Assembly (NCBI RefSeq): GCF_023721795.1
Contig: NZ_JAMQYE010000001.1
Location: 1,054,001-1,118,000, forward strand
Direction: 5' to 3'
Source: Zeimonas sediminis
Lineage (GTDB): Bacteria > Pseudomonadota > Gammaproteobacteria > Burkholderiales > Burkholderiaceae_E
DNA length: 64,000 nt
Position numbers and translations under genes: made by a program. Below, in pieces: positions 27,909 to 37,002 of this stretch. Numbering within the stretch: the first letter of the stretch is position 1; every line of letters begins with the position of its first letter. Below the pieces are notes generated by a model. That model was not told where the DNA came from. It saw only the letters and a list, made by a program, of their open reading frames with translations, and did no database searches.

Positions 27909-28514
27909 TCAGAGGGGTTCGAGGCCGAGTTCCTGCCGGAACCGGTTCTTGACGTAGACGCCGTCGCGCGAGGGCAGCGCGCGCGGCAGGTCGTCGGCCT
28001 TCACCACCACCTGCGCGAAGCAGGCGCCGCCGCGCGCCAGCGCCGCCTCGGCGATCCGCTCGACGCCGCTCATGTCGTCGACCCGGAACGCGTTGCCGAT
28101 GCCGCAGGCCTTCGCGACCGCCGCCAGGTCGGTGCCCAGGCTGGTGTGGCTGCGCTGCATGCCGGTCTCGCCGAAGTGGCCGTTGTCGAGCACGACGACG
28201 GTCAGGTTCCCCGGCTGCTGCGCGCCGATCGTCGACAGGCTGCCGATGCCCATCAGCTGCTCGCCGTCGCCGGTGATCACCAGCACCTGCTGGTCGGGCC
28301 GGGCGATCGCCAGGCCCAGGCCCATGACCGCGGCGCCGCCCATCGCGCCCCACAGGTAGAAGTTGCGATTGCGGTCGCCGGCGGCGAACACGTCGTAGGT
28401 CGGCGAGCCCAGGCCGGTGATCACGAGCGCATCGGGCAGCCGGGCCAGCAGCGCCGCGACGAACTCGCGGCGGTCGATCGCGGCAGCGTCCGGTCGGTTC
28501 ACGTTCGCTTCCAT
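27909..28514 (-). CDS. Thiamine-diphosphate 2-oxoacid decarboxylase, beta subunit (sulfopyruvate/phosphonopyruvate type)
   Basis: 201 residues. The TPP-binding half of a split decarboxylase: ITGDGEQLMGIGSL to VVVLDNGHFGE is the GDG...N diphosphate motif with the usual spacing, preceded by LWGAMGGAAVMGLGLA. Size and split form match ComE-like sulfopyruvate decarboxylase subunits and the related phosphonopyruvate decarboxylases. Start ATG 28514 (MEANVNRPD) shares one base with the alpha-subunit stop (TGATG), so the subunits are co-translated. Confidence 0.82.
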   Translation of the reverse strand: MEANVNRPDAAAIDRREFVAALLARLPDALVITGLGSPTYDVFAAGDRNRNFYLWGAMGGAAVMGLGLAIARPDQQVLVITGDGEQLMGIGSLSTIGAQQPGNLTVVVLDNGHFGETGMQRSHTSLGTDLAAVAKACGIGNAFRVDDMSGVERIAEAALARGGACFAQVVVKADDLPRALPSRDGVYVKNRFRQELGLEPL

Positions 28515-29050
28515 CAGTTGCGCACCCATTTCTTGCGGCCGATCAGGCTTTGCGACAGCAGCACCGCTACCTGCTCGCCGGCCTCGAAGACTGCGTCGAG
28601 CGCGGCGCTGACGACGTCCTCGACCTCGTCGGGGCGGCTGGCCCGGAGCACGCGAATGCCCATCAGTTCCATCGCCCCCTGCGTGGCCTTGCTCATCGGC
28701 GTCTGCCACGGGTTGAACTCGGCGTACTCGCCGCGCATCGTGACCAGCGTCAGGAACGGAAAGCGGCAGCTCTGCAGCAGCGACATCATGTTGATGCAGT
28801 TGCCGACGCCGCTGCTCTGCATCAGCAGCACCGCCCGCTGGCCGCCGAGCCAGGCGCCGCTGGTCAGCGCCACGCCCTCTTCCTCGGTGGTCAGCACGAT
28901 GCCGCGCATGTCCGGATCGGCGTGCACCCGGCGGATCACGTGGGCGTGGCCGGCGTCGGGCACGTAGCAGACCTGCTTCACGCCCCCGCTCTTCAGTACG
29001 GTGAAAATCGACTCCTGCCAGGCCGGCGGAGTCGTGTCTCCTGTGCTCAT
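28514..29050 (-). CDS. Thiamine-diphosphate 2-oxoacid decarboxylase, alpha subunit (sulfopyruvate/phosphonopyruvate type)
   Basis: 178 residues from ATG 29050; ATG 29107 would add 19 residues unlike the family. It is the PYR-type half: TTEEEGVALTSGAWLGG carries the Glu that activates thiamine diphosphate, and MQSSGVGNCINMMSL and FLTLVTMRGEYAEFNPWQ match ComD-like sulfopyruvate and phosphonopyruvate decarboxylase alpha chains. First gene of the four-gene minus-strand operon, divergent from oleate hydratase. Confidence 0.82.
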   Translation of the reverse strand: MSTGDTTPPAWQESIFTVLKSGGVKQVCYVPDAGHAHVIRRVHADPDMRGIVLTTEEEGVALTSGAWLGGQRAVLLMQSSGVGNCINMMSLLQSCRFPFLTLVTMRGEYAEFNPWQTPMSKATQGAMELMGIRVLRASRPDEVEDVVSAALDAVFEAGEQVAVLLSQSLIGRKKWVRN

Positions 29051-29163
29051 TCGCGCTTTTCTGGTGGCCGGGAAATGGCTTCCATGGTATTTGATTTCAT
29101 CGTCCATGAACTCCAGTGGCCGGCCGAAGCGGTCCGGATTCGGCCTGCTGCGGAACCGCCCAC

Positions 29164-30756
29164 ATGAAACGCCCTGGAAGCGCCGCCGGCCGCATCTACC
29201 TCGTCGGCAGCGGCATCGCGTCGCTCGCCAGCGCCGTCTACCTGATCCGCGATGCCGGCGTCCCCGGCGAGCGGATCGAGGTCCTCGAGCAGGACGACGT
29301 GGCTGGGGGCGCGCTCGACGGGCGCGGCAACCCGGAAGACGGCTTCGTGATCCGCGGCGGCCGCATGCACGAGCGCCACTTCGCCTGCTACTGGGACCTG
29401 CTCTCCGGAATTCCGTCGGCGACCGATCCGGGAAAGAGCGTCACCGAGGAGAGCTTCGCCTTCGCGGAGCGGCTCCCGTCGCGCTCGCGCTCGCGCCTGG
29501 TGCGCGACGCCCGGGTGGTCGACGTTTCCTCCTACGGCCTGCGCCTGAGGGACAAGCTGGACATCGTCCGGCTCACGCTGACTCCCGAGTCGCGACTGGG
29601 CAGCCGCCGCATCGAGGACTGGTTCGGCGGCGAGTTCTTCGACACCCGCTTCTGGCAGATCTGGGCGTCGATGTTCGCCTTCCAGAAGTGGAGCAGCGTG
29701 GCCGAGATGCGGCGCTACTTCCTGCGCTTCATGCACCTGTTCCCCGGCCTTCACGAGCTGGGCGGCATCATGCGGACCTGCTACAACCAGTACGACTCGG
29801 TCGTGGTGCCGCTGCGGAACTGGCTGGCGCAGCGCGGGGTGCGGTTCCGCTTCGGGACCCGCGTCGTCGACATCGACTTCGCCCCGCGGGGCCCGGGCAA
29901 GGCGGCGTCCGCGATCCACGTCGAGGCCGGGGGAAAGCGCGAGACCCTCGAGCTGGCCGACCGCGACTACGTGTTCGTGACGCTCGGCTCGCTGGTCGAG
30001 AGCACCGACACCGGCTCGATGACCAGGCCCGCGGTCGAGAAGCCGAAGGAGAGCTCGGGCGCGTGGATGCTGTGGGAGCGGATCGCGGCGAAGGACCCCG
30101 CCTTCGGCAAGCCGGGCGTGTTTTCCGACCGGATCGACCTGCAGAAGTGGGTCTCGTTCACGGTCACGATGCGCGCCCCGGGCTTCCTGCGGCACCTGTC
30201 CGCCGCCTACGGCTACGTGCCCGGCGCGAGCGGCCTGATGACGATCGTCGACTCCAGCTGGCTGCTGTCGATCGTGGTGGCGGCCCAGCCGCATTTCTCG
30301 AACCAGCCGGCCGGCGTCGACGTGTTCTGGGGCTACGGCCTGTACCAGGACCGGCCGGGCGACTTCGTGAAGAAGCGGATGCAGGACTGCAGCGGCGAGG
30401 AGATCCTCGCCGAACTCTTCGCGCACCTGAAGCTGAGCGACGCGATGCGGCCGGCGATCGAAGCCGGCAGCATCGCCTGCCGGCCGACCGTGATGCCCTT
30501 CATCGACAGCGCGTTCATGCCGAGGTCGCCCGGCGACCGGCCCGCCGTCGTGCCGGCGGGCGCGGCCAACTTCGCCTTCCTCGGGCAGTTCGTCGAGGTG
30601 CCGGACGACTGCGTGTTCACCGTCGAATACTCGGTGCGGACCGCGCAGACCGCGGTCTGCACCCTGTTCGACACCGGCAAGCGGCCCCTGCCGGTCTACG
30701 TGGGCGGGCGAAAGCTGCGGTCGCTGGCGAACGCGATCCTGGCGATGAACCGATAG
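29164..30756 (+). CDS. ohyA: Oleate hydratase
   Basis: 530 residues from ATG 29164 (MKRPGSAAGRIYLVGSG). An FAD protein of the myosin-cross-reactive-antigen family that adds water to the cis-9 double bond of oleate to give 10-hydroxystearate. The dinucleotide site GSGIASLASAVYLI, the RGGRMHERHFACYWDL loop, WSSVAEMRRYFLRF and CYNQYDS are hallmark segments. It may detoxify unsaturated fatty acids. Divergent from the decarboxylase operon across a 113-base gap with no clear promoter. Confidence 0.92.
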   Translation: MKRPGSAAGRIYLVGSGIASLASAVYLIRDAGVPGERIEVLEQDDVAGGALDGRGNPEDGFVIRGGRMHERHFACYWDLLSGIPSATDPGKSVTEESFAFAERLPSRSRSRLVRDARVVDVSSYGLRLRDKLDIVRLTLTPESRLGSRRIEDWFGGEFFDTRFWQIWASMFAFQKWSSVAEMRRYFLRFMHLFPGLHELGGIMRTCYNQYDSVVVPLRNWLAQRGVRFRFGTRVVDIDFAPRGPGKAASAIHVEAGGKRETLELADRDYVFVTLGSLVESTDTGSMTRPAVEKPKESSGAWMLWERIAAKDPAFGKPGVFSDRIDLQKWVSFTVTMRAPGFLRHLSAAYGYVPGASGLMTIVDSSWLLSIVVAAQPHFSNQPAGVDVFWGYGLYQDRPGDFVKKRMQDCSGEEILAELFAHLKLSDAMRPAIEAGSIACRPTVMPFIDSAFMPRSPGDRPAVVPAGAANFAFLGQFVEVPDDCVFTVEYSVRTAQTAVCTLFDTGKRPLPVYVGGRKLRSLANAILAMNR

Positions 30757-30777
30757 CCCCGGGCATCCGGACTCCCG

Positions 30778-31629
30778 TCACTTCCGGGTGACGACGACCT
30801 CGAGATAAGCCCCCGGCACCACCATGGTGCCGTCCCCGGAGCGGTTGAAGCGCTCGATCAGCGCGCGCAGGTCCGCCTCCAGCGCCGCCTGCCCGGCCGG
30901 ATCCAGCGCGGCGAAGGCCTTCAGCACCGGGCCGTACCAGGTCCGGAAGACCTGCACCCAGTGGTCGGGCGAGCGGTACCTGAAGACGTAGTCCCGCTGC
31001 GACGCGGCAACGGTGCTCGCCTGCGGCTCGAACATCTCGACCAGCCGCTCGCGAGTGCCCCAGAGTGCCGGCGACTTCGCGCCCGCCGGCGGCGGCACGT
31101 GCTTGCCGATCGTCTTGAACAACTGGCCGATGAAGCCGTCCGGCGTCCAGTTGGCAAGGCCGATCTTTCCGCCCGGCCTGCAGACGCGCGCCATCTCGGC
31201 CGCGGCCCGGTCCTGGTCCGGCGTGAACATCACGCCGAAGGTCGAGACCACCGCGTCGAAGCTGGCGTCGGGAAACGGCAGCGCCTCGGCATCGGCCTCC
31301 TGGAAGGCGATTTCCAGCCGGTCGGCCTGCGCCCGCTCGCGCGCGCGATCGAGCAGCGCGGGCACGTAGTCGGTGGCGACCACGTCGCACCATCGGCGGG
31401 CGGCGGCCAGCGACACGTTGCCGTTGCCGGCAGCGACGTCGAGCACCTTCTGCCCCGAACGCAGGTCGAGCGCCTCGCACAGCTGCTCGCCGACGATCTG
31501 CAGGGTCGTGCCGATCAGCGCATAATCGCCGGAAGACCAGGCGGCCTTCTGGCGGGCCTTGAGCGCGCCGAGATCGGCCTGCGCGGCGGGCCGGGGGTTC
31601 TGCTCTATGCTTGCAGCGGTCGTGTCCAT
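30778..31629 (-). CDS. Class I SAM-dependent methyltransferase
   Basis: 283 residues from ATG 31629, which has an AGGAG ribosome site. Motif I VLDVAAGNGNVSL, motif II FDAVVSTFGVMF and a PGGKIGLANWTPDGF segment place it in the UbiE/COQ5-like methyltransferases. The substrate is not known. It is divergent from a BTAD/TPR regulator 130 bases away, which is its most likely controller. The frame extends upstream over that gap without a credible start. Confidence 0.83.
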   Translation of the reverse strand: MDTTAASIEQNPRPAAQADLGALKARQKAAWSSGDYALIGTTLQIVGEQLCEALDLRSGQKVLDVAAGNGNVSLAAARRWCDVVATDYVPALLDRARERAQADRLEIAFQEADAEALPFPDASFDAVVSTFGVMFTPDQDRAAAEMARVCRPGGKIGLANWTPDGFIGQLFKTIGKHVPPPAGAKSPALWGTRERLVEMFEPQASTVAASQRDYVFRYRSPDHWVQVFRTWYGPVLKAFAALDPAGQAALEADLRALIERFNRSGDGTMVVPGAYLEVVVTRK

Positions 31630-31759
31630 GTGATCGCTCTCCTGTCCGTTCGTTTCGGAGACCGGCGGTCCGCGCTTGCGGAGGCCGCCTTCAGGTCCGG
31701 CGCTCGCTGCGCGCCGTGACCGTCGGTTTCGACCGTAAGCCCCTGGCGTGGAGGCGAAC

Positions 31760-33802
31760 GTGGTAGCCGGCGTGGAAATGCCCGATGGCGCGCATCCCGG
31801 CGACGCCGATCGCGACGGCGGCGCGATCCGTGTGCGCCTGCTGGGGCCGATGGCGGTCTGGCGAGACGGCGTGGAGCAGGCGTTGCCGGCATCGCGCAAG
31901 GCGCGCGCGCTGTTCGCCTACCTGGCCCTCGCGCAGTTTCCTCTCTCCCGAAGCCGCTTGTGCGAGCTGTTGTGGGAAACGCCGAGCGACCCGCGCGGCG
32001 AGTTGCGCTGGAGCCTGAGCAAGATCCGCGGCCTGGTCGACCGGCCGCGCCGGCGCGTGATCGCGCGCGACGACACGATCCGGCTCGACCTGGCCGCTTG
32101 CTCGGTCGACGCGCTCGCGGTCTCGCGCGCGGTCGAGGGCGGCCTCGAGACGATCCCGCGCGGCGAGCTGCAGGCGCTTGCGACCCGCCTCGAGGGCGAC
32201 TTCCTCGAAGGCCTCGAGCTCGACGGCAGCCCGCTTTTCGCGAGCTGGCTGACCGCCCAGCGCCGGCGCTTCGCATCCTGCCGGACCGCCCTGCTCGAGC
32301 GTCTCGCGGCCAGCGCTTCGGGCGACCAGGTCTTCGAATGGGTCGAGCAGTGGCTGGCGCTCGCACCCTTCGATCGCCAGGCCCATGCCTTGCTGCTCGC
32401 CGAACTCGCCCGCGAGGGCCGGATCCGCGAGGCCGAAGAGCACTTGGCGGCCGCGGCCCGACTGTTCGAAGCCGAAGGACTGGACCCCGCGCCGCTTCGC
32501 GACGCATGGCGAGCGGCGCGCGCGGGCGCCGGATCCTCGGCGACCGTCGCGGCGACGAGCGCGCCTCGGGGCGTCCCGGGCATCGACGGCGATGCCCGCG
32601 GCCCGATCGAAGCGCGCCGCGCGTCGATCGCGGTGATGCCCTTCGCCGACGAGTCCGGCACGCGCGGCGGGCGCGGCGCCACCGTTGCCGACGCGCTGGC
32701 CCACGACGTCATCACCCGGCTCGCCAAGCTGCGCAGCCTGTTCGTGATCGCGCAGGGCACCGTGTTCTCGCTGCGCGACAGGATGGTCGGCCCGGACGAT
32801 GCGGGACGGATGCTGGGCGTCGACTACGTCGTCGCCGGCTCGGTGCGCCGTCGCGGCGAGCGCCTGTCGGTGAGCGTGGAGCTCGCCGAGGCGCGCAGCG
32901 CCCGGATCGCGTGGGCCGAGATCTTCGACCGCCGCCTCGACGACTCCCTGCTCGTGCTGGAGGAGATCGGCGACCGGATCGTCGCCTCGGTGGCCGGCGA
33001 GATCGAGTCGATGGAACGCAACCGGGCCATCCTGAAGCCGCCCGACTCGCTCGATGCCTGGGAGGCCCACCATCGCGGCCTGTGGCACATGTACCGCTTC
33101 AACCAGGCCGACAACGCCAGCGCGCGCGGCTTCTTCGAGCGCGCGGTGCGAATGGACCCGACCTTCTCGAGGGCCTGGGCGGGGCTGTCGTTCACCCACT
33201 TCCAGGACGCGTTCCAGGGGTGGGCCAGCCGCTTGCCGGAGGCGGACCATGCCTTCGAGACCGCCGGACAGGCACTGATGGTCGACGACCGGGACCCTGC
33301 GGCGCACTGGGCGATGGGGCGCGCGCTGTGGCTGCGCGGCAGGCACGACGAGGGGGTGGCCGAACTGGGGCGAGCGGTCGAGCTCAGCCCCAACTTCGCC
33401 CAGGCCCACTACACGCTCGCCTTCGTCCACTCGCAGGACGGCGACCCGCAGGCGGCGATCGCATCGGCCGACCACTCCCGCAAGCTGAGCCCCTTCGACC
33501 CGCTGATGTTCGGGATGCTCGGGGCGCGCGCGATGGCGCTGGTCCGCCTCGGTCGCTTCGAGGAAGCGGCGGTCTGGGCGGTCAAGGCGGCAGGACAGCC
33601 CAACGCGCATCGGCACATCCTCGCGATCGCCGCCTTCACGCTCGCGTTGGCCGGATCGCTCGACGAGGCGAGAGCCTACGCAACCGCGATCAGCAAGGCG
33701 GCGCCGGCCTACGGATCGGCCGACTTCCTGGCCGCCTTCCAGTTCGATCCGGAAGGCGTGGAGCTGTTCCGGACCGGCGCGCGGCTGCTCGGCATGGAAT
33801 GA
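31760..33802 (+). CDS. BTAD-domain transcriptional activator with TolB-like and TPR C-terminus
   Basis: 680 residues from GTG 31760, chosen because GGAGG stands six bases before it; GTG 31748 and ATG 31778 are alternatives. Residues about 20-110 form an OmpR-like winged helix (IRVRLLGPMAVWRDG, SRSRLCELLW). A bacterial transcriptional activator (BTAD) helical domain follows to about 265. Then comes a segment like those of adenylate-cyclase-type regulators (SIAVMPFADESG, ADALAHDVITRLAKL, LGVDYVVAGSVRRRG), and at least four TPRs to the end. It probably regulates the divergent methyltransferase gene. Confidence 0.82.
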   Translation: MVAGVEMPDGAHPGDADRDGGAIRVRLLGPMAVWRDGVEQALPASRKARALFAYLALAQFPLSRSRLCELLWETPSDPRGELRWSLSKIRGLVDRPRRRVIARDDTIRLDLAACSVDALAVSRAVEGGLETIPRGELQALATRLEGDFLEGLELDGSPLFASWLTAQRRRFASCRTALLERLAASASGDQVFEWVEQWLALAPFDRQAHALLLAELAREGRIREAEEHLAAAARLFEAEGLDPAPLRDAWRAARAGAGSSATVAATSAPRGVPGIDGDARGPIEARRASIAVMPFADESGTRGGRGATVADALAHDVITRLAKLRSLFVIAQGTVFSLRDRMVGPDDAGRMLGVDYVVAGSVRRRGERLSVSVELAEARSARIAWAEIFDRRLDDSLLVLEEIGDRIVASVAGEIESMERNRAILKPPDSLDAWEAHHRGLWHMYRFNQADNASARGFFERAVRMDPTFSRAWAGLSFTHFQDAFQGWASRLPEADHAFETAGQALMVDDRDPAAHWAMGRALWLRGRHDEGVAELGRAVELSPNFAQAHYTLAFVHSQDGDPQAAIASADHSRKLSPFDPLMFGMLGARAMALVRLGRFEEAAVWAVKAAGQPNAHRHILAIAAFTLALAGSLDEARAYATAISKAAPAYGSADFLAAFQFDPEGVELFRTGARLLGME

Positions 33803-33898
33803 ACCGTCGGGAACGGCGACCTCCGCCTGCAGGGTCGCCACCGCCCGGAGAAGCCTCGCTGGGTTAGGCTTCGCAGGATCGAACCAGGGAGACACAGG

Positions 33899-34918
33899 AT
33901 GCAGTCGATCAACCGCCAGGTGCTTCTCAAGTCGAGGCCCTCAGGCATCCCTCAGGCCGAGGACTTCGAGATCGTCGAGGCGCCGGTGCCGCAGCCTGCC
34001 GACGGCCAGGTGCTGGTGCGAAACCTGTACCTGTCGGTAGAGCCGGCGATGCGCGGCTGGGTCAGCGCGGTCGCCAACTATTCGCAACCGGTCGGCATCG
34101 GCGAGGTGATGCGAAGCTTCGCCGCGGGTCGGGTCGTCGCGTCGAAGGCGCCCGGCTTCCACGAGGGCGATCTCGTCGTCGGCATGTTCGGCTGGCAGGA
34201 CTACGCGGTGGTGGATCCGGACGCGATCCAGCGACGCGTCGACGAACGCGACCTGCCGCTGTCGACCGCGCTCGGCGTGCTGGGCCTCAATGGCCTGACC
34301 GCCTACTTCGGCCTGCTCGACGTGGGCCAGCCGAAGGCCGGCGAGACGGTCGTCGTGTCCACCGCAGCCGGCTCGGTCGGCTCCGCGGTCGGACAGATCG
34401 CGAGGATCCACGGCTGCCGCGCGGTCGGCATCGCCGGCGGCGCGGCCAAGGTCGCGATGTGCCTCGAGGACTTCGGCTTCGATGCGGCCTTCGACTACAA
34501 GGCCGGCGACCTCGACTCGGCACTGGACCGCACCTGCCCGAACGGCGTCGACGTCTACTTCGACAACACCTCGGGCGAGATCAGCGACGCGGTGATGAAG
34601 CGGCTGAACGTGGGCGCGCGGGTGGTGATCTGCGGCACCGCGTCGGTGGCCAGCTGGGACCCGCTCCCCAAGGGTCCGCGGGTCGAGCGCCACCTGCTGG
34701 TCAAGCGCGCGCGGATGCAGGGCTTCGTGATCTTCGACTACGCGAAGCACTACGACGAGGCGCTGCCGGTGCTGGCCGACTGGGTGCGATCCGGGAAGCT
34801 CCGCTACCGCGAGGACGTCCTCGACGGCATCGAGCACGCGCCCGGGGCGATCGCGGGGCTGTATCGGGGCGAGAACCTCGGCAAGCGGCTGATCCGGATC
34901 GGCGAAGCGCCGCGCTGA
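33899..34918 (+). CDS. NADP-dependent MDR oxidoreductase (CurA / leukotriene B4 dehydrogenase-like)
   Basis: 339 residues, zinc-free medium-chain reductase. NYSQPVGIGEVM and LGLNGLTAYFGLLDV lead to the nucleotide motif STAAGSVGSAVGQIA, and FDNTSGEISDAVM follows. The family saturates alpha,beta-unsaturated ketones and aldehydes with NADPH. A GGGAGACACAGG ribosome region precedes ATG 33899. Sits alone between the BTAD regulator and a TetR gene. Confidence 0.9.
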   Translation: MQSINRQVLLKSRPSGIPQAEDFEIVEAPVPQPADGQVLVRNLYLSVEPAMRGWVSAVANYSQPVGIGEVMRSFAAGRVVASKAPGFHEGDLVVGMFGWQDYAVVDPDAIQRRVDERDLPLSTALGVLGLNGLTAYFGLLDVGQPKAGETVVVSTAAGSVGSAVGQIARIHGCRAVGIAGGAAKVAMCLEDFGFDAAFDYKAGDLDSALDRTCPNGVDVYFDNTSGEISDAVMKRLNVGARVVICGTASVASWDPLPKGPRVERHLLVKRARMQGFVIFDYAKHYDEALPVLADWVRSGKLRYREDVLDGIEHAPGAIAGLYRGENLGKRLIRIGEAPR

Positions 34919-35018
34919 GAGCCACCTCTTCACTTCACGCTCTGCCGCCCGCGTGGCTCGCGGGCAGATGCCGGATCCCGGCGTTCGACCGCGCAACGCA
35001 CCCTTCCCGTCGCCCGAC

Positions 35019-35056
35019 TTGACAGCCTTTTTGGAATTCACATACCATTAGGTATG
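35019..35056 (+). promoter_or_regulatory. TetR gene promoter with operator palindrome covering the start codon
   Basis: A perfect -35 TTGACA (35019-35024) is followed after 18 bases by TACCAT (35043-35048). The perfect palindrome CATACC-ATTA-GGTATG (35041-35056) covers the -10 and ends with the ATG at 35054. Binding there would block the promoter, as expected for autorepression. Confidence 0.7.
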
Positions 35057-35821
35057 CCAAGACAATCGTCAGAAAGCCAGACACGGCTCGTTCAAGCCTT
35101 GCGCCGTCTTGCCGGCACACGCGCGGTGGCAAGCCTCACGTTCTCGGAGGTGGCGCGCGAAGCGGGCGTCAGCCCGCAGACCGCGATGCGGCACCTGAAG
35201 TCCAAGGCGCACATGGCCGAACTCGCGGGTCAGGCGGCGGCCATGCCCCTGGACACCCGCTCGCGCCTGTTGGCGGCCGCAGCAGCAGTGATGGCCGAGA
35301 GAGGCTACGCCGGCGCGACCCTTGACGACATCGCAGCCGCAGCGGGACTGACCAAGGGCGCGATCTACTGGTCGTACTCCAGCAAGGCGGAACTGTTCCT
35401 GGATCTGGTCGATCAGCGGGCCGGCGCCGACTGGACCGTCATCCGCGCGTTGGTCGAAAAGAGCGTCCGGGAGGACGATCCGGCGGCCGCGTTGCGCAGG
35501 CTGCTGGCGCTCGTGCTGCAGCGGGTCCTTTCCGAACGCGACTGGCCGCGGCTGTATCTGGAGTTCCTGGCGCAGACCCGCGATCCGCAGGTCCTTCAGC
35601 GGCTGAATCGCTACCGGGTCGAGGGTCTCCGCGCGATCGCCGACATCGTTCGACGGTTGCAGGCTGCCGGGTCGGTCGCTTCGGACCGGGATCCGGACCG
35701 TGTGGCCGTCCTGCTGGCCGCGTTCTTCGATGGACTCGTGATTGGAAGCCTTGTCCAGGAACCGTCCGGGACGCGATTCGGGGAGCTCGTCGAGGACTTG
35801 GCCGCATTGATCGACGGGTGA
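35054..35821 (+). CDS. TetR-family regulator with two helix-turn-helix segments
   Basis: 255 residues. The normal TetR DNA-binding domain is at about residues 66-115 ([36 protein letters not shown]). Before it, residues about 12-60 hold a second TetR-like helix-turn-helix ([25 protein letters not shown]), so the protein seems to carry two tandem DNA-binding units. The C-terminal part is the usual ligand/dimer domain ([12 protein letters not shown]). The ATG lies inside its own operator and about at the predicted transcript start, implying a leaderless mRNA. It is followed 54 bases later by an alpha/beta hydrolase that it may control. Confidence 0.83.
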   Translation: MPRQSSESQTRLVQALRRLAGTRAVASLTFSEVAREAGVSPQTAMRHLKSKAHMAELAGQAAAMPLDTRSRLLAAAAAVMAERGYAGATLDDIAAAAGLTKGAIYWSYSSKAELFLDLVDQRAGADWTVIRALVEKSVREDDPAAALRRLLALVLQRVLSERDWPRLYLEFLAQTRDPQVLQRLNRYRVEGLRAIADIVRRLQAAGSVASDRDPDRVAVLLAAFFDGLVIGSLVQEPSGTRFGELVEDLAALIDG

Positions 35822-35875
35822 TCCCGTCATTCGATTTTTTTGCACTAAACATACTTATAAGGATTTTTTCTCCTA

Positions 35876-36904
35876 ATGATGCAGACAATCAAGTTCGCCC
35901 TCGCGGCATTCGTCATCGCACTCGGGGCCGGCGCCGCGTATCAGCACCTCGGGCAGGCCGCCGACCGCGCTGCCGCGCCACCGCCGGGGCGGCTCGTCGC
36001 CGTCGGCGACGGTCGCATGCACCTGCTCTGCGAAGGACACGGCGCGCCGACGGTGGTCCTCGAGGCAGGCGCCACGGGCTTCGCGCAGACATGGGCCTGG
36101 GTCCAGCGCGAGCTGGCCGCTCACGGCCGGGTGTGCGCTTACGACCGGTCGGGTCTCGGCTGGAGTGACGACCTGGGCACGGACCACGACGGCGTGACGG
36201 CGGCACTGAACCTGAGGACCTTGCTGGCCCGGGCGGGAGAACGCGGACCCTTCGTGATGGCCGGGCATTCGCTCGGCGGCCCTCTGGTGCAGATCTTCGC
36301 TTCCCGATACCCGGAGGATGTCGCAGCGATCGCCCTCGTCGATCCGTCGCATCCCGACCAGCTCGATCGATTCCCGCCGGACGCTCGCCGTCAGCAAGAG
36401 CGGTTCGCGGACCTGTTGGGGGCCGCGGCGCTGGCGTCGCATGTCGGACTGACGCGTGCGACCAACGCTCTCGGACGGAACGCACTCGGTCTTCCCGAAG
36501 CCGACTACCGAGCGGCCAGGATGTTCGCGTCCTCCGCGACGCATCTGGCGACTTCCCGGAAGGAGATGCTGGCCTGGCACGTCACGATGGAGGCTGCGCA
36601 GCGCGCTGCGGATGGCGATGCAAAGCCGCTGCTCGTGATCAGCGCCGGCCGTGCGATGGCCGGAATGCCCGACGGCTTCCTTCCGGTCGTGCACGCGCTG
36701 CATCGGGAGCTGACGGCGACGCACGGTGCCGGGCGGCATGTCGTCATCGACGGGGCGGACCATTTCAGCCTGCTGATGAATCGATCTCATGCGCAGCGTG
36801 TGGGCCGGGAAATCGCCGGGCTCCGCGTTCGCGCCACGGTCCCCGGCCCGAGCGAGCCTGCGATGGCCAGGCCGCAGGCGGCCCTCGCGCCGAGCGACGG
36901 CTGA
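35876..36904 (+). CDS. Membrane-anchored or exported alpha/beta hydrolase
   Basis: 342 residues. An N-terminal hydrophobic segment (about 7-22, FALAAFVIALGAGAAY) suggests export or anchoring. The hydrolase fold has VLEAGATGFAQTW (oxyanion region), the nucleophile elbow AGHSLGG, the VDPSHPDQ strand and the terminal His in DGADHFSLL. Its leader, 35822-35875, is strikingly AT-rich for this window and holds TTATAAG and an AGGA/TCCT pair around ATG 35876. Probably linked to the TetR gene upstream. Substrate unknown. Confidence 0.82.
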   Translation: MMQTIKFALAAFVIALGAGAAYQHLGQAADRAAAPPPGRLVAVGDGRMHLLCEGHGAPTVVLEAGATGFAQTWAWVQRELAAHGRVCAYDRSGLGWSDDLGTDHDGVTAALNLRTLLARAGERGPFVMAGHSLGGPLVQIFASRYPEDVAAIALVDPSHPDQLDRFPPDARRQQERFADLLGAAALASHVGLTRATNALGRNALGLPEADYRAARMFASSATHLATSRKEMLAWHVTMEAAQRAADGDAKPLLVISAGRAMAGMPDGFLPVVHALHRELTATHGAGRHVVIDGADHFSLLMNRSHAQRVGREIAGLRVRATVPGPSEPAMARPQAALAPSDG

Positions 36905-36957
36905 ATCGAGGACTGGGCCTGCTCGCGGAGACGCCCCCGATCGACCGGGACACGAGA

Positions 36958-36963
36958 TAGACT
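36958..36963 (+). promoter_or_regulatory. Candidate -10 (TAGACT) for the DUF924 gene
   Basis: TAGACT 39 bases upstream of ATG 37003, in the 98-base gap after the hydrolase gene. Confidence 0.3.
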
Positions 36964-37002
36964 GCGCGGGACGCAACCTCCAGGTGCCTTGCGCCAGGAT
37001 CC

